From positions 8,293 through 72,292 of the forward strand of contig JAHFLT010000003.1 in the NCBI GenBank assembly GCA_023264635.1: a DNA stretch of 64,000 nucleotides. Reading direction: 5' to 3'. How positions within the stretch are numbered: the stretch's first letter is position 1; each line of letters begins with the position of its first letter. The DNA is from Candidatus Woesearchaeota archaeon (GTDB lineage: Archaea > Nanobdellota > Nanobdellia > Woesearchaeales > JAGVYF01). Shown piece after piece: positions 46,805 to 56,614 of the stretch. The translations under genes were made by a program, and so were the position numbers. Under the pieces are notes generated by a model that did no database searches, was not told the origin of the DNA, and was given only the letters and a program-made list of their open reading frames with translations.

Positions 46805-48283
46805 ATGATAGAAAAACCAGGAATAACAGTTAAGAAAGCTGAGAATTTCTCTGAGTGGTATTCGCAAGTTTGTCTCGAGCAAGGCGCTCATCTTGCAGAT
46901 ATCAGGTATGGCGTACAAGGGTTTATTGTCATAAGACCCTACGGGTTTCACATTCTTCGCAAAATCTACGAGCTTTTTGAAGAGGCAGTTGAGGCAGATT
47001 GTCATGAGCCGATGTTGTTTCCCTCAGTAATCCCCGAGGAGAACTTGCAGAAGGAGAAAGAGCATGCTGGTTTTGTCCCAGAAGTATTCTGGATAACAGA
47101 AGCAGGCAGCACAAAATTAGAGAGACGGATTGCTTTGCGCCCAACAGGGGAGACAGCAATCTATCCTCTGTATTCGCTTTGGTTGCGAAGCTACAAAGAC
47201 CTTCCATTGAAACACTATCAATCGCGTATTACTGTTTTCCGTAATGAGATGACAACTCGTCCATTCCTTCGAGGTCGGGAATTTAGTTTCTTCGAGACGC
47301 ATGATGCATTCCAGACTCATGACGAAGCAATCATACAGATAAAAACAGACCTTACAATCATGAAAGATGTCATAGAGAACAAGCTCATGATTCCCTTTTA
47401 TTTCTTCAAGCGTCCCCAATGGGACAGATTTAAAGGTGCAGATGACACATACGTCTCTGACACACTGCTACCAGATGGGAAACGCCTGCAGATAAGCAGC
47501 ACACATGATTTGGGAACGAGATTCGCGCACGCATACGATATCAAATTTAAAGATACTGATAGCGAAGAGAAGTATGTTTACCAAACATGCTTTGGACCGG
47601 GCATTGTCAGAATTATTGCAGCGTTAATAAGTATTCACGGAGATGATACGGGCTTGGTGCTCCCTTCTATCGTGGCGCCCATTACAGTGGTCATTGTCCC
47701 AATACTCTTCACAGACAAGCCTGAGAAGAACAAGCTCGTCACTGATTTCTGCAAGAAGCTGGAGAAGAAAATAAAAGAATTTGGATATACTGTACGATTC
47801 GATGACACTGAGCAATCTCCTGGTTTCAAGTTCAATCAGGGAGAGTTGGTAGGTATTCCTCTCCGTCTAGAAGTTGGCCCAAAAGAGGTTGACTCGAACA
47901 CAGTGACGCTTGTTAGAAGGACAGCCCGCCTTAAGACAAAAGTTGAACTGACTAAACTTGCAGATGAGTTGCGCAACCAGCTCACACTTCTTGATGGGGA
48001 AATAAAGGCAAAGGCAACTGCTTATTTCAAGGACAACACAAAGAATGCTGCTGTAATGGAAGACCTCGTGAGTGTGATTGAGAACCATCGCGGGTTTGTA
48101 AAAGTACCATTCTGCTCAGTAACCATAGAAGGAGAAAAATGCGCAGACGAGATAAAGAAATTGACGACAGCCATTGTCTGCGGTACCAGCTATGGCAACG
48201 ATGAAAAAGTGCCCAGAGGTACAAAATGCATTGCTTGCGGTAAAGGAGCAAAGCACATCGTTTACGTAGCGAAAACCTATTAA
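46805..48283 (+). CDS. proS: Prolyl-tRNA synthetase (archaeal/eukaryotic type)
   Basis: 'NFSEWYSQVCLEQGAHLADIRYGVQGFIVIRPYGFHILRKIYELFEE', 'LRPTGETAIYPLYSLWLRSYKDLP', 'RPFLRGREFSFFETHDAF'. Confidence 0.97.
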   Translation: MIEKPGITVKKAENFSEWYSQVCLEQGAHLADIRYGVQGFIVIRPYGFHILRKIYELFEEAVEADCHEPMLFPSVIPEENLQKEKEHAGFVPEVFWITEAGSTKLERRIALRPTGETAIYPLYSLWLRSYKDLPLKHYQSRITVFRNEMTTRPFLRGREFSFFETHDAFQTHDEAIIQIKTDLTIMKDVIENKLMIPFYFFKRPQWDRFKGADDTYVSDTLLPDGKRLQISSTHDLGTRFAHAYDIKFKDTDSEEKYVYQTCFGPGIVRIIAALISIHGDDTGLVLPSIVAPITVVIVPILFTDKPEKNKLVTDFCKKLEKKIKEFGYTVRFDDTEQSPGFKFNQGELVGIPLRLEVGPKEVDSNTVTLVRRTARLKTKVELTKLADELRNQLTLLDGEIKAKATAYFKDNTKNAAVMEDLVSVIENHRGFVKVPFCSVTIEGEKCADEIKKLTTAIVCGTSYGNDEKVPRGTKCIACGKGAKHIVYVAKTY

Positions 48284-48305
48284 ACTACTTCTCGTTTGAA
48301 ATGAT

Positions 48306-49217
48306 ATGAAAGCGCTTCTTGACTTTGTCATCTTGTGCCGTGGCATGACAACGAAAGACAGAATAAAGCTGCTTCTCTTTGCGCTTGGATTAAGACCAGC
48401 AACTTCTGTCTATTTGTGCATTACACCTGATAATCTTAAAGAGTCGTTCCTTTTTGAGCATACTCTCCGTATGTACAAAATTATCTACCTGCGTGGAAGA
48501 GAAAAGTCTTTTGAAGAAGTGAAAAAGATTCAGCACAATAAAATTGTCTGGGATGTGACAGGATTATGGATAGACTATGATTTATTTCATACAGTAAAAC
48601 AGAAAGAGCAATTCATTCAGTATCGGAAATTATGGCAGCTTGATAAGGAAAGAAATAAAAGAAACACCATTGCAGGAAAACTTTATGATTATCCTTTATG
48701 CTGCATCACCCAATATAACAAAGAGACACCTCGGTACATCTGCAAAAATGTGGATTCCTACGCTTTCTATAACAGAATGCACGTGATAGATAAAAAATTC
48801 TCTCTCTTGTCATATGCACCATGCTCGCTATTATGTAAAAATGCACTAAGTCAACAGAATCACTTTGCAACTGCCATCAGGAATGCATCACTTTCTTTCT
48901 GGAATCATTTGCACGAGGTAGATGTCTATGAAACAGATGTTATTGTCGAAAGTGAAAATGACATCATCGTAGATGGCAAAAGCATCTGGAAAACTAAGAA
49001 TGGCCATGATTATATTGTCTTGGCAGTAACGCCCTTTCACGGCAAACACTGGTTTTATACTGTTCTTTCAAAAAAACCATATCCCGTTGGTACTGTCCTT
49101 TCTGCAACAATAAAACAGTATGCAACCTATGGTGAAGTTCTACTCGGACGAGAAAAAGGGTACATCAAGGACCTTCACCATGAGAGAAATTTGCCTCTGT
49201 TAAGAAGGGAATACTAA
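48306..49217 (+). CDS. DUF483-like protein
   Basis: 'LYDYPLCCITQYNKET...YAPCSLLCKNALSQQNHFATAIR'. Confidence 0.6.
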   Translation: MKALLDFVILCRGMTTKDRIKLLLFALGLRPATSVYLCITPDNLKESFLFEHTLRMYKIIYLRGREKSFEEVKKIQHNKIVWDVTGLWIDYDLFHTVKQKEQFIQYRKLWQLDKERNKRNTIAGKLYDYPLCCITQYNKETPRYICKNVDSYAFYNRMHVIDKKFSLLSYAPCSLLCKNALSQQNHFATAIRNASLSFWNHLHEVDVYETDVIVESENDIIVDGKSIWKTKNGHDYIVLAVTPFHGKHWFYTVLSKKPYPVGTVLSATIKQYATYGEVLLGREKGYIKDLHHERNLPLLRREY

Positions 49218-49265
49218 AGCTTAAATAAATCTTCTTGCATAATTATCCTCAAAAAGAGGTGTACT

Positions 49266-49535
49266 ATGAAACTTGACAATAATAGGGTTGGATTAACATT
49301 AGGCCTTTTTGCTGCTAGCCTCCACGCGTTGTGGAGTATATTGATTGCATTGATACCAGGACTTCTGCAAAACTTTATTGATTGGGTCTTGGATTTACAC
49401 AGAATAAAACCATCGTATACATTGTTGCCATTTGATGGACTAAGCACAATTTTATTGGTGACAGTAACATTCCTTCTCGGCTATGCTCTGGGATGGTTGA
49501 TTAGTGCTTTTTGGAATTGGACGGGAAAAAAATAG
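49266..49535 (+). CDS. Small two-TM membrane protein
   Basis: 89 aa with two hydrophobic segments. Confidence 0.6.
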   Translation: MKLDNNRVGLTLGLFAASLHALWSILIALIPGLLQNFIDWVLDLHRIKPSYTLLPFDGLSTILLVTVTFLLGYALGWLISAFWNWTGKK

Positions 49536-49765
49536 AAAACCTGCCCTGTTTCTTTCTTTACACAGGAGAAGGTAAATAGCCCTCTCCAGTTTAAACTGTC
49601 GATTTGAATGTAACTGATTTCATGTGTATGGGGAATTCATACGCATATATATACACTATTGCCCACTCTCCCTCGATAAATGAATAGTCATTTTATCCCT
49701 TACTTACCTTACAACAGAGCCAGGAAAGGGATAACTTGTTATATAACTTAGGTACTTAGAGGGGG

Positions 49766-50326
49766 ATGAATAAATTCTTCTCCCGTATGGGACTTGCTGT
49801 TTCATTGGGGTTTGGTTTCTATGCAATGGGACAACGATCTGCTCTCGAAGGTGAAATACACAAGCAGCCTGCGTATCACTATGCATCTTTACTTTACGAT
49901 GCGCAAGAAAAATTACGCTTTGCAGAAGAAGAACTGAGGTATATCCCTGAATCGCAGAGCTCTCATGGAGCTTATTTTCCACCAACATATCCAAAACCTG
50001 CTGAGGCAAAGCGTTCTTTGAAGGAAGCAAATATTCTCAAACAAGATACACGTTTGGAGGAAATAATACACTACTTACCCGATAGTACTCTTGTCAAGGA
50101 ATATCATAACAAACCAGTTGACGAATCTGCATTTTTAGAGGAACGTGAAGCCATACGTAAAGTCAGAGAATGTTTTCAGAAAAAAAAATATGAAACGGAA
50201 AAAGAACTAGCTTCGTTATATGAGAAAGAAAGATTATGGACAAAGCTACTCGTTTTTTCTCTCTGTTTGGGGAGTATCTCCCTTATATCAGTTTGTTACA
50301 GTAACAAAAAGGATGGTAAAGATTAG
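49766..50326 (+). CDS. Hypothetical protein
   Basis: 186 aa, N- and C-terminal hydrophobic segments. Confidence 0.45.
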   Translation: MNKFFSRMGLAVSLGFGFYAMGQRSALEGEIHKQPAYHYASLLYDAQEKLRFAEEELRYIPESQSSHGAYFPPTYPKPAEAKRSLKEANILKQDTRLEEIIHYLPDSTLVKEYHNKPVDESAFLEEREAIRKVRECFQKKKYETEKELASLYEKERLWTKLLVFSLCLGSISLISVCYSNKKDGKD

Positions 50327-50430
50327 TGGCAAAGGCTCAAAGTAGTCTCCTTAAACATAATCCATAAGCATACTCTTTCATGAGCTTTTCATGGAATATC
50401 TTTTTATAGCCTATCCTATTTTCACAGCAG

Positions 50431-50994
50431 ATGCATAAAACACTCACTTCATTCCTGTTTTTTTGCAGCCTTTCTCTACAATGTAGAGGGGAAATAGTTT
50501 TGAATTTCCCTTCTACTGTTCCTCAAGCAGAACAGCAAAAAATAGAAGATGCCATACATCAGGCAGCATTGAAATTCACTGAAAAGAAATATGCTGACCG
50601 CGGTGCATATAATTTTGTAACAACCTCAACTAGATTTGTCGTGAGGTTTGTGAATTTACGCGGACTTGGAGGGACATATTCAGCTGCATGCGAAAACTAT
50701 GAAAACAAGAATTTGGTAACACTTGATGCAAAGCTCCTAAGAAATCTCCCTGCACTGAAAATCTTTGCACTGCACGAATTCTCACATGCGTATGATGATA
50801 TGTTTCCCAAAATAAGCCGCTGTGGACGGAATTGTGATACAGAATATAATGCACAGAAAAAAGAAGAATGGTTTTTTCAGGAAATGAAAGACCCTCTCCC
50901 TTCACACCTTTATCAGCTCTATATACAGCGACACACAAAGCAAAATGATGCAGAGATTCGTCGGAAGGTTCTGCTTGAACTGATAGGAGAATAG
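50431..50994 (+). CDS. Secreted putative zinc metallopeptidase-like protein
   Basis: Signal peptide; 'LKIFALHEFSHAYDDMFP' (HExxH). Confidence 0.5.
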   Translation: MHKTLTSFLFFCSLSLQCRGEIVLNFPSTVPQAEQQKIEDAIHQAALKFTEKKYADRGAYNFVTTSTRFVVRFVNLRGLGGTYSAACENYENKNLVTLDAKLLRNLPALKIFALHEFSHAYDDMFPKISRCGRNCDTEYNAQKKEEWFFQEMKDPLPSHLYQLYIQRHTKQNDAEIRRKVLLELIGE

Positions 50995-51163
50995 CAAAGA
51001 TAGAAGTATAGCAAACCACAAACACATCAGTTATCTGGATGAGTGGAATTCCTGGTAACCCTGTCGTATCCCGAAACTATTTCACTTCGACGGCTTTATT
51101 GTATTATTTCCATTGCAGCGTTTCTGCTGCCCAAAGAAGATAAGACTATCTAATTAAAGAATA

Positions 51164-51249
51164 TAGCCCCGGGCGGATTCGAACCGCCGTCACCGGATGT
51201 CTTCATTACTTCCAAAGTCCGGGATGATTGACCGCTACACTACGGGGCT
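51164..51249 (-). tRNA. tRNA-Gln (anticodon TTG) with 13-nt intron at 37/38
   Basis: Minus strand AGCCCCG...CGGGGCTA; anticodon stem CCGGA/TCCGG; T-arm GGCGG TTCGAAT CCGCC; intron 51199-51211 with BHB-like central helix CTTT/GAAG and bulges GGA/ACA. Confidence 0.9.
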
Positions 51250-51297
51250 GTCGTTGGACACAAAATAGAAAGTGATTATAAATCTTGCTACTTCATT

Positions 51298-51511
51298 GGA
51301 CCCATCCAAAAAAGCGCTCAGCAGCCTAAGGTCGAGCCTTAGCAGTAACCCATTTTGTGCTGATAATGGGATGATATCTGGGAAACGCAAAGAAGTCATA
51401 GGCTTCTTGCACAAGGAGAACAACGGTTCTCCTTTGTGTTAGCTATCACCTATAAATGCAAAGACGAGAAGTTGCTGAGCCGAGGGAGAGCGAGAATTTT
51501 TGGATGGGGCC
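51298..51511. repeat. MITE-like element, family D (copy D1)
   Basis: TIR GGACCCATCCAAAAA / TTTTTGGATGGGGCC; perfect 9-bp TSD TACTTCATT (51289-51297 and 51512-51520). Confidence 0.93.
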
Positions 51512-51801
51512 TACTTCATTTTTACAAACTTATACATACAAACAAAACCAAAGATGAGTAAAATTGTCCCTAAGAGAATAAGATCATTCTGCCGAATGCG
51601 CTTCCCAAGAATAATAATGTCCATAATCAGCGTTGGATGAATACTTTTTATGACCGTTCGTGGAACAAACTCATAAAATGAGCCGATAAAGGATACAAGT
51701 AAACCAATAAACAACCATGTCTTACGTTTCACGACGTATCCACCCCAAAACAGACCACAAAAACATGCTGATGATGAAAATATAAACACCATGTCCAACA
51801 T
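51511..51801 (-). CDS. Small EamA-like membrane protein
   Basis: 96 aa, three hydrophobic segments. Confidence 0.4.
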   Translation of the reverse strand: MLDMVFIFSSSACFCGLFWGGYVVKRKTWLFIGLLVSFIGSFYEFVPRTVIKSIHPTLIMDIIILGKRIRQNDLILLGTILLIFGFVCMYKFVKMK

Positions 51802-52408
51802 TTCTTAGCCACATCATAGCAACACTGCTTAGCACACTCCCTACCCAAAATTTATTGAGCATTATCCCTATAAAGAAAGCAATGAACAACAAGAGAAACG
51901 GTGGCCATATAAGTCCGAAGGTAAGCATCTGTGCAGCTTCATCTTCTGGAATACCTTGCACACGCCACATGACCATCAAAAACAATAAATCAAAAGCCAT
52001 TGTCGAAAGCAATAGAGTCCCTAGAGAGTTCCACATACCTTGCTTCTTTTGGATGAGATACCACAACATGAAGTAGGCAATGAACATAAAGCCCACATGC
52101 AGAAAGAAAAACCAGAATTGTTCATCAAGCGTGAACACAGCGCGGTCAATGGTTGGATTGGCAAATAGATAATATAAGTAAAACATAAAAGGGCCCAGGA
52201 TACTTACAACAATGCCTTGCTCTTTTTTTTTTCCTACAAGTTCAGTAATCAAGTAAACTGAAAGAAAGATAATGGTAATCTTGACAGCAACATAGTTTAG
52301 GTGAACAGCCCAGCTCGTTGCGAGATGGTATATCATATCAATTGCATTCATAACTGCAGTAACAAAAAGAGCAAAGAGAAAATTTTTTAGCTTACTCAAC
52401 AGTAACAC
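51722..52408 (-). CDS. Polytopic membrane protein
   Basis: 228 aa, about six TM segments. Confidence 0.55.
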   Translation of the reverse strand: MLLLSKLKNFLFALFVTAVMNAIDMIYHLATSWAVHLNYVAVKITIIFLSVYLITELVGKKKEQGIVVSILGPFMFYLYYLFANPTIDRAVFTLDEQFWFFFLHVGFMFIAYFMLWYLIQKKQGMWNSLGTLLLSTMAFDLLFLMVMWRVQGIPEDEAAQMLTFGLIWPPFLLLFIAFFIGIMLNKFWVGSVLSSVAMMWLRNVGHGVYIFIISMFLWSVLGWIRRET

Positions 52409-52763
52409 TTCCTTTCATGGCTGGATGAAGACCACAAATGTACTTGTATATGCCCGGTTTGGTAAATGTGTAGCTGTAGGTATTTCCTTTTTGCAGGTCA
52501 TCAGAACGTAAGGTTCCATCAGTACTCTCAACAGTATGCACGACATCATCCTCATTCTTCCAGACAATTGTAGTTCCTGTCTTTATTTTTGTTTCAGCTG
52601 GCACAAATGCGAAACCAAGGATGACGACAGACACTGTTTCACCCTGTGTTGGTGATGGACGTTGTCGCTCTTGTTGTGTTTCTGGTGGTTGTTGTGGTGG
52701 GCATCCCCAGAGGAGTAACAAAAGCATCAAGAGCAACAGCATAGAAATAGGTTGTATTCTCAT
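52392..52763 (-). CDS. Cupredoxin (plastocyanin/azurin-like) lipoprotein
   Basis: Lipobox-like 'LLLWGC'; 'FVPAETKIKTGTTIVWKNEDDVVHTVES...YSYTFTKPGIYKYICGLHPAMKGSVTVE'. Confidence 0.9.
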   Translation of the reverse strand: MRIQPISMLLLLMLLLLLWGCPPQQPPETQQERQRPSPTQGETVSVVILGFAFVPAETKIKTGTTIVWKNEDDVVHTVESTDGTLRSDDLQKGNTYSYTFTKPGIYKYICGLHPAMKGSVTVE

Positions 52764-52823
52764 TTTTTTTTAGAGGAACAAACAAATTTAAATATTTTTT
52801 GGTGCTGGAAGAAGTGCATACCT

Positions 52824-53777
52824 ATGAATGTCTGTCTTATCGGCGCAGGTCTCATCGGCTCTGAGCTTGAGAGAAAAGCAAAAGAAAGAGGATGGACTAT
52901 ACATTGTGTGGTACGCAGTGACGGTGTCTACAGATATGGGACGAAAATAGATTCCATTGACAATTATCATTTATACGTTCCGAGTAGTGATGTAGGATTT
53001 CTTGCAATCCCCACAAAAGATGATGGTGTTGTGGCATATAATTATCTACGTATGTTTTTGATGAGAGATAAACCTATTATAACCTGTGAGAAGGGAGCAC
53101 TTTCCAATTATTTTCGTGAGGTAGAGCACCACCTGCAGACAATCGGCTATAGTGCAACGGTAGGAGGAGGTTCACGGTTATTGCGTTACGCAGAAGAGAT
53201 TGTTACCTCTGCAACAACAGAAATCCATGCAGTCATCAACGGCACATTGAATTATGTTTTGTCAGAACTGAGTAAAAAAAGGACACTTAATGATATTCTT
53301 TCAGAAGCGCACCAAAAGGGTTACACAGAACCAGGCGCAACAGAACCACTGGATGTATTAAATGCAGAAGCAACAGGAGATATTCCCCGAAAGGCAGTAA
53401 TCTTGTTCAACGTATGCAGATTAACCAAGGATACGTTGCAGCTAAGGCATATACCTGTATCTCCGCTTGGTGAAAAAGAATACAATGCACTAGTAGCTGA
53501 CGCTCCAAACAGACGATATATTGTTTCTATAACTAAGGGACCAAGAGATGAAGATGTCATTGGCGGTTTCTGTTACCGAGTGGATGATTGGGTGCTCTCT
53601 GCAGGGTTTAAGGATATATCTTCTCATTCTATCTACAAAAAACTTTTGCTCTCAAACGTCGATAATGGCATTGTCATAAAGAATAATACCGGTGTCTATA
53701 CCTTATCCGGTCCCGGAGCTGGGCCAGGACCAACAACTGATGCAATGATAGCAGACGCAGTGAGGCTGTGTAAATAA
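52824..53777 (+). CDS. hom: Homoserine dehydrogenase
   Basis: 'NVCLIGAGLIGSELERKAKERGW', 'INGTLNYVLSEL...LNDILSEAHQKGYTEPGATEPLDVLNAEATGDIPRKAVIL'; start moved to MNVCLIG. Confidence 0.85.
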   Translation: MNVCLIGAGLIGSELERKAKERGWTIHCVVRSDGVYRYGTKIDSIDNYHLYVPSSDVGFLAIPTKDDGVVAYNYLRMFLMRDKPIITCEKGALSNYFREVEHHLQTIGYSATVGGGSRLLRYAEEIVTSATTEIHAVINGTLNYVLSELSKKRTLNDILSEAHQKGYTEPGATEPLDVLNAEATGDIPRKAVILFNVCRLTKDTLQLRHIPVSPLGEKEYNALVADAPNRRYIVSITKGPRDEDVIGGFCYRVDDWVLSAGFKDISSHSIYKKLLLSNVDNGIVIKNNTGVYTLSGPGAGPGPTTDAMIADAVRLCK

Positions 53778-53823
53778 GACTGTGTAAAATTTCATAACCT
53801 ATTTATATCCACTTACCATTGAT

Positions 53824-54954
53824 ATGTCTAATATGTCTATGTCCCACATTATGTGGATTGACTGTTTTGCATGCAAGAACAGGTATCCAGCAGATTCAGT
53901 TATATTCGAATGTCCCGAGTGCAAAGGACCTCTCGACATCATCTACAACTACGATGAGATAAAGAAACACATTCTCCGTGATGAATTCAAGCTTGCCCAT
54001 ATTTCACATTGGAAATACTGGCCATTCTATCCCATTCACGACCTTTCGAAGATAGTCACGCTGTACGAGGGTGGCACGCCATTGATTCCGTCTCGTGACA
54101 AGAAAAGCTATTATTTCAAAAATGAAGGATTGAATCCAACGGGGTCTTTCAAAGATAGGGGAACAACGATTGAAATATCACACGTCACAGAAATTGGAGT
54201 AAAAAATATTGCATGTGCGACCACGGGGAATATGGGTGCCTCCATAGCAGCATATGCAGCGCGTGCACAAGGAGTCAGTGCAACATTCTATATCCCCACT
54301 TTTGCATCAAAAATCAAGTATGTACAGATTGCATCCTATGGTGGAAAGATAATCCCTGTCAAAGGAACATATGAGGATGCGTTAAACCTGACTAGGGAAT
54401 TACGACGCCAAAAAGGAATTTATCTTACTGGAGATTATCCTTACAGAGGAGAAGGAGAAAAATCTGTCGGATTTGAGATTATTGATCAATTGGGGTGGCG
54501 TGCTCCTGATTATATTGTAGTCCCTGTTGGCAATGGGACATTATTTTACGGCGTCTACAAAGCACTAAAAGAATTACACATCATTGGCTTGCTCGATAGA
54601 ATCCCCCACATCGTTGCTGTTCAGGCAAAGGGATGCTCACCTGTAGTCAAAGCATTCGCAAACAAGAAGAGGACATTCATTCCCGCAAGAAAACCAAAGA
54701 CCATAGCCTCTGCCATCAATTGCGGCAACCCCGTTGATGGGATAAAGGCGCTGCATGCACTCTATGCAACTCATGGCATGGCAGTTACTGTTACAGACAA
54801 AGAGATTCGTGCTGCACAAAAAGGATTAGGTAAAGAGGGTATTTACGCAGAGCCAGGCGGTGCAACTGCATATGCCGGTGCATTGAAGCTGAAATTGCCA
54901 GGCACGGTTGTTGTTCTTGTGACAGGGCATGGATTAAAGGATCCGTTTGTGTGA
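53824..54954 (+). CDS. thrC: Threonine synthase
   Basis: N-terminal Cys pairs 'CFACKNRYPADSVIFECPEC', PLP site 'FKNEGLNPTGSFKDRGTTIEIS', 'ATTGNMGASIAAYAARA'. Confidence 0.95.
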   Translation: MSNMSMSHIMWIDCFACKNRYPADSVIFECPECKGPLDIIYNYDEIKKHILRDEFKLAHISHWKYWPFYPIHDLSKIVTLYEGGTPLIPSRDKKSYYFKNEGLNPTGSFKDRGTTIEISHVTEIGVKNIACATTGNMGASIAAYAARAQGVSATFYIPTFASKIKYVQIASYGGKIIPVKGTYEDALNLTRELRRQKGIYLTGDYPYRGEGEKSVGFEIIDQLGWRAPDYIVVPVGNGTLFYGVYKALKELHIIGLLDRIPHIVAVQAKGCSPVVKAFANKKRTFIPARKPKTIASAINCGNPVDGIKALHALYATHGMAVTVTDKEIRAAQKGLGKEGIYAEPGGATAYAGALKLKLPGTVVVLVTGHGLKDPFV

Positions 54955-55000
54955 TTATAGCGGGGTGCATTAATCATTAAACATTTGTGCGCTCCATGAG

Positions 55001-55060
55001 AATAGCAAATCGCAGTATCACATATTCATAGTCATGTAATTTGCTATTACTTGTGATACT
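55001..55060 (-). other. Interleaved inverted repeats at the 3' end of rlmH (possible H-type pseudoknot)
   Basis: AATAGCAAAT (55001-55010) pairs with ATTTGCTATT (55039-55048); AGTATCACA (55014-55022) pairs with TGTGATACT (55052-55060). Confidence 0.6.
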
Positions 55061-55472
55061 TCATCCCTTTTAGTATGGTGAATGCTCTATACAATTGCTC
55101 TAAGAAAACAACTCTGCACAGTTCATGAGGCAATGTCATTCTGGATAAAGAAAAGACAAGATTTGCTTTTGTGAGAACTTCCTGTGACAAACTGTGTTCG
55201 CTGCCGATGGCAAAGGTTACTTTCTTTTCCTGGCTGCGCTGTAAAAATCGGGAAAACTCAAATGAGGACATCTCAACTCCCTCTGGGCTTAGCGCAATCA
55301 GAAATGATCCTTCGCATCTATTCAGAATAGTTTCTCCCTCACTCTCAACTCCCTTATCCTTCACCACGACCATTTCAACACGTGCATACTTTGATAGTCG
55401 TTTCAGATATTCTTGGCATGCTTCTTCGTATGCTTTGTTCTTAATTTTGCCTACAGCGACGATTCTTATCAT
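55047..55472 (-). CDS. rlmH: RlmH/SPOUT 23S rRNA pseudouridine methyltransferase
   Basis: 'IRIVAVGKIKNKAYEEACQEYLKRLSKYARVEMVVVKDKG', 'FAIGSEHSLSQEVL', 'SRMTLPHELCRVVFLEQLYRAFTILKGMKYHK'. Confidence 0.95.
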   Translation of the reverse strand: MIRIVAVGKIKNKAYEEACQEYLKRLSKYARVEMVVVKDKGVESEGETILNRCEGSFLIALSPEGVEMSSFEFSRFLQRSQEKKVTFAIGSEHSLSQEVLTKANLVFSLSRMTLPHELCRVVFLEQLYRAFTILKGMKYHK

Positions 55473-55496
55473 ACAATTTCCTCCATGCGTTCAATC

Positions 55497-55598
55497 GGTG
55501 CCATTGAAAAATTCCTCATCAGATACTTCAGCAACCATCTGTTCGCGTAAGCTATGTAAGGAAATGGGAAAACTTCTCATTACAATTTTCATGGCGCC
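55497..55598 (+). repeat. Short family-A derivative MITE-like element (copy A5, 102 bp)
   Basis: GGTGCCATTGAAAAA...TTTTCATGGCGCC; CGTTCAATC on both sides (55488-55496 and 55598-55606). Confidence 0.8.
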
Positions 55599-55651
55599 GT
55601 TCAATCCAAAAGTATAAAAGAAACTGAGACTTTAAAATAGATAGTAAAACG

Positions 55652-55925
55652 AGGCCAAACCACGCTTTTTATCATTGTAGGGTTACTTTCGCTAATTATT
55701 ATTGTAATGGTTGTAAAGATATTACATCCTCCTCGTTTAGAAAAGGTCCCTGTTTCAGAAGTAAAAACCTCTCTGCAAGCAACATTCGATGCATGCGCCA
55801 AAGAGAGTCTAAAAAAGTCATTAGTAGATTTGAGAGATATTATCAGCTCAAAGTGTAATCAACAAACATACCTTCTCTCACACTGTCCTTTCCAGCGTGA
55901 GGAGAAACAACAAGCAGTTTTTTAA
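55652..55925 (+). pseudogene. Remnant of an archaeal secreted/TM protein
   Basis: Upstream in-frame 'KRGQTTLFIIVGLLSLIIIVMVVK' lacks an ATG/GTG/TTG start; the ORF is only ~90 aa. Confidence 0.4.
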
Positions 55926-55933
55926 TCTCATTA

Positions 55934-56614
55934 TTGTTTCTTCTTGGAATGCAACTACCAGAAGTGAAAACCAAAATCCCTGAGAAATTGTACTCTGTGC
56001 TGGAAAAACAAGGCATCACCACATTGCGCCCGTGCCAGGAGAAAGCTATCACCGCAGGCGTATTGGAAGGAAAGAATCTCCTTGTCTGTTCCCCAACAGG
56101 TTCTGGAAAAACACAAGTGGCTGAGTATGCAGCGCTTACATCAATCCTCACAGGCAAAGGCAAGGCTATCTATATAGTTCCACTAAAAGCATTGGCTATG
56201 GAAAAATACAAGGAATTTACCAGCCGGTATAGCCATCTCTGTAAAATAGCCATGTCTTCTGGGGATCTGGACAGCGCAGATAACTATCTGGCAGGCTATG
56301 ACTTAATTATTATGACAGCTGAGAAATGCGATTCATTGCTCCGCCATCATGCACCATGGATACAGGGTGTTGTGACGATGATAGTTGATGAGATTCACTT
56401 ACTTCATGACCCACAAAGAGGTCCTGTCCTGGAAATCCTCATCACGTTGCTTCGTGAGACTCGTCCTTCATTGCAGATTATTGGCCTTTCTGCAACTATA
56501 GGCAACCCAGAAGAGCTGGCTAACTGGCTTAGTGCAGAACTTGTGCAGGATTCGTGGAGACCTATACCCCTAAAGAAAGGAATTTACTTTGATGGAAAAG
56601 TTGAATTCTATTAA
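55934..56614 (+). CDS. Truncated Hel308/Ski2-like helicase (RecA domain 1 only)
   Basis: 'VCSPTGSGKTQVAEYAAL', 'VDEIHLLHDPQRGPVLEILI', 'IGLSATIGNPEELANWL'; stops after ~225 aa. Confidence 0.85.
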   Translation: MFLLGMQLPEVKTKIPEKLYSVLEKQGITTLRPCQEKAITAGVLEGKNLLVCSPTGSGKTQVAEYAALTSILTGKGKAIYIVPLKALAMEKYKEFTSRYSHLCKIAMSSGDLDSADNYLAGYDLIIMTAEKCDSLLRHHAPWIQGVVTMIVDEIHLLHDPQRGPVLEILITLLRETRPSLQIIGLSATIGNPEELANWLSAELVQDSWRPIPLKKGIYFDGKVEFY

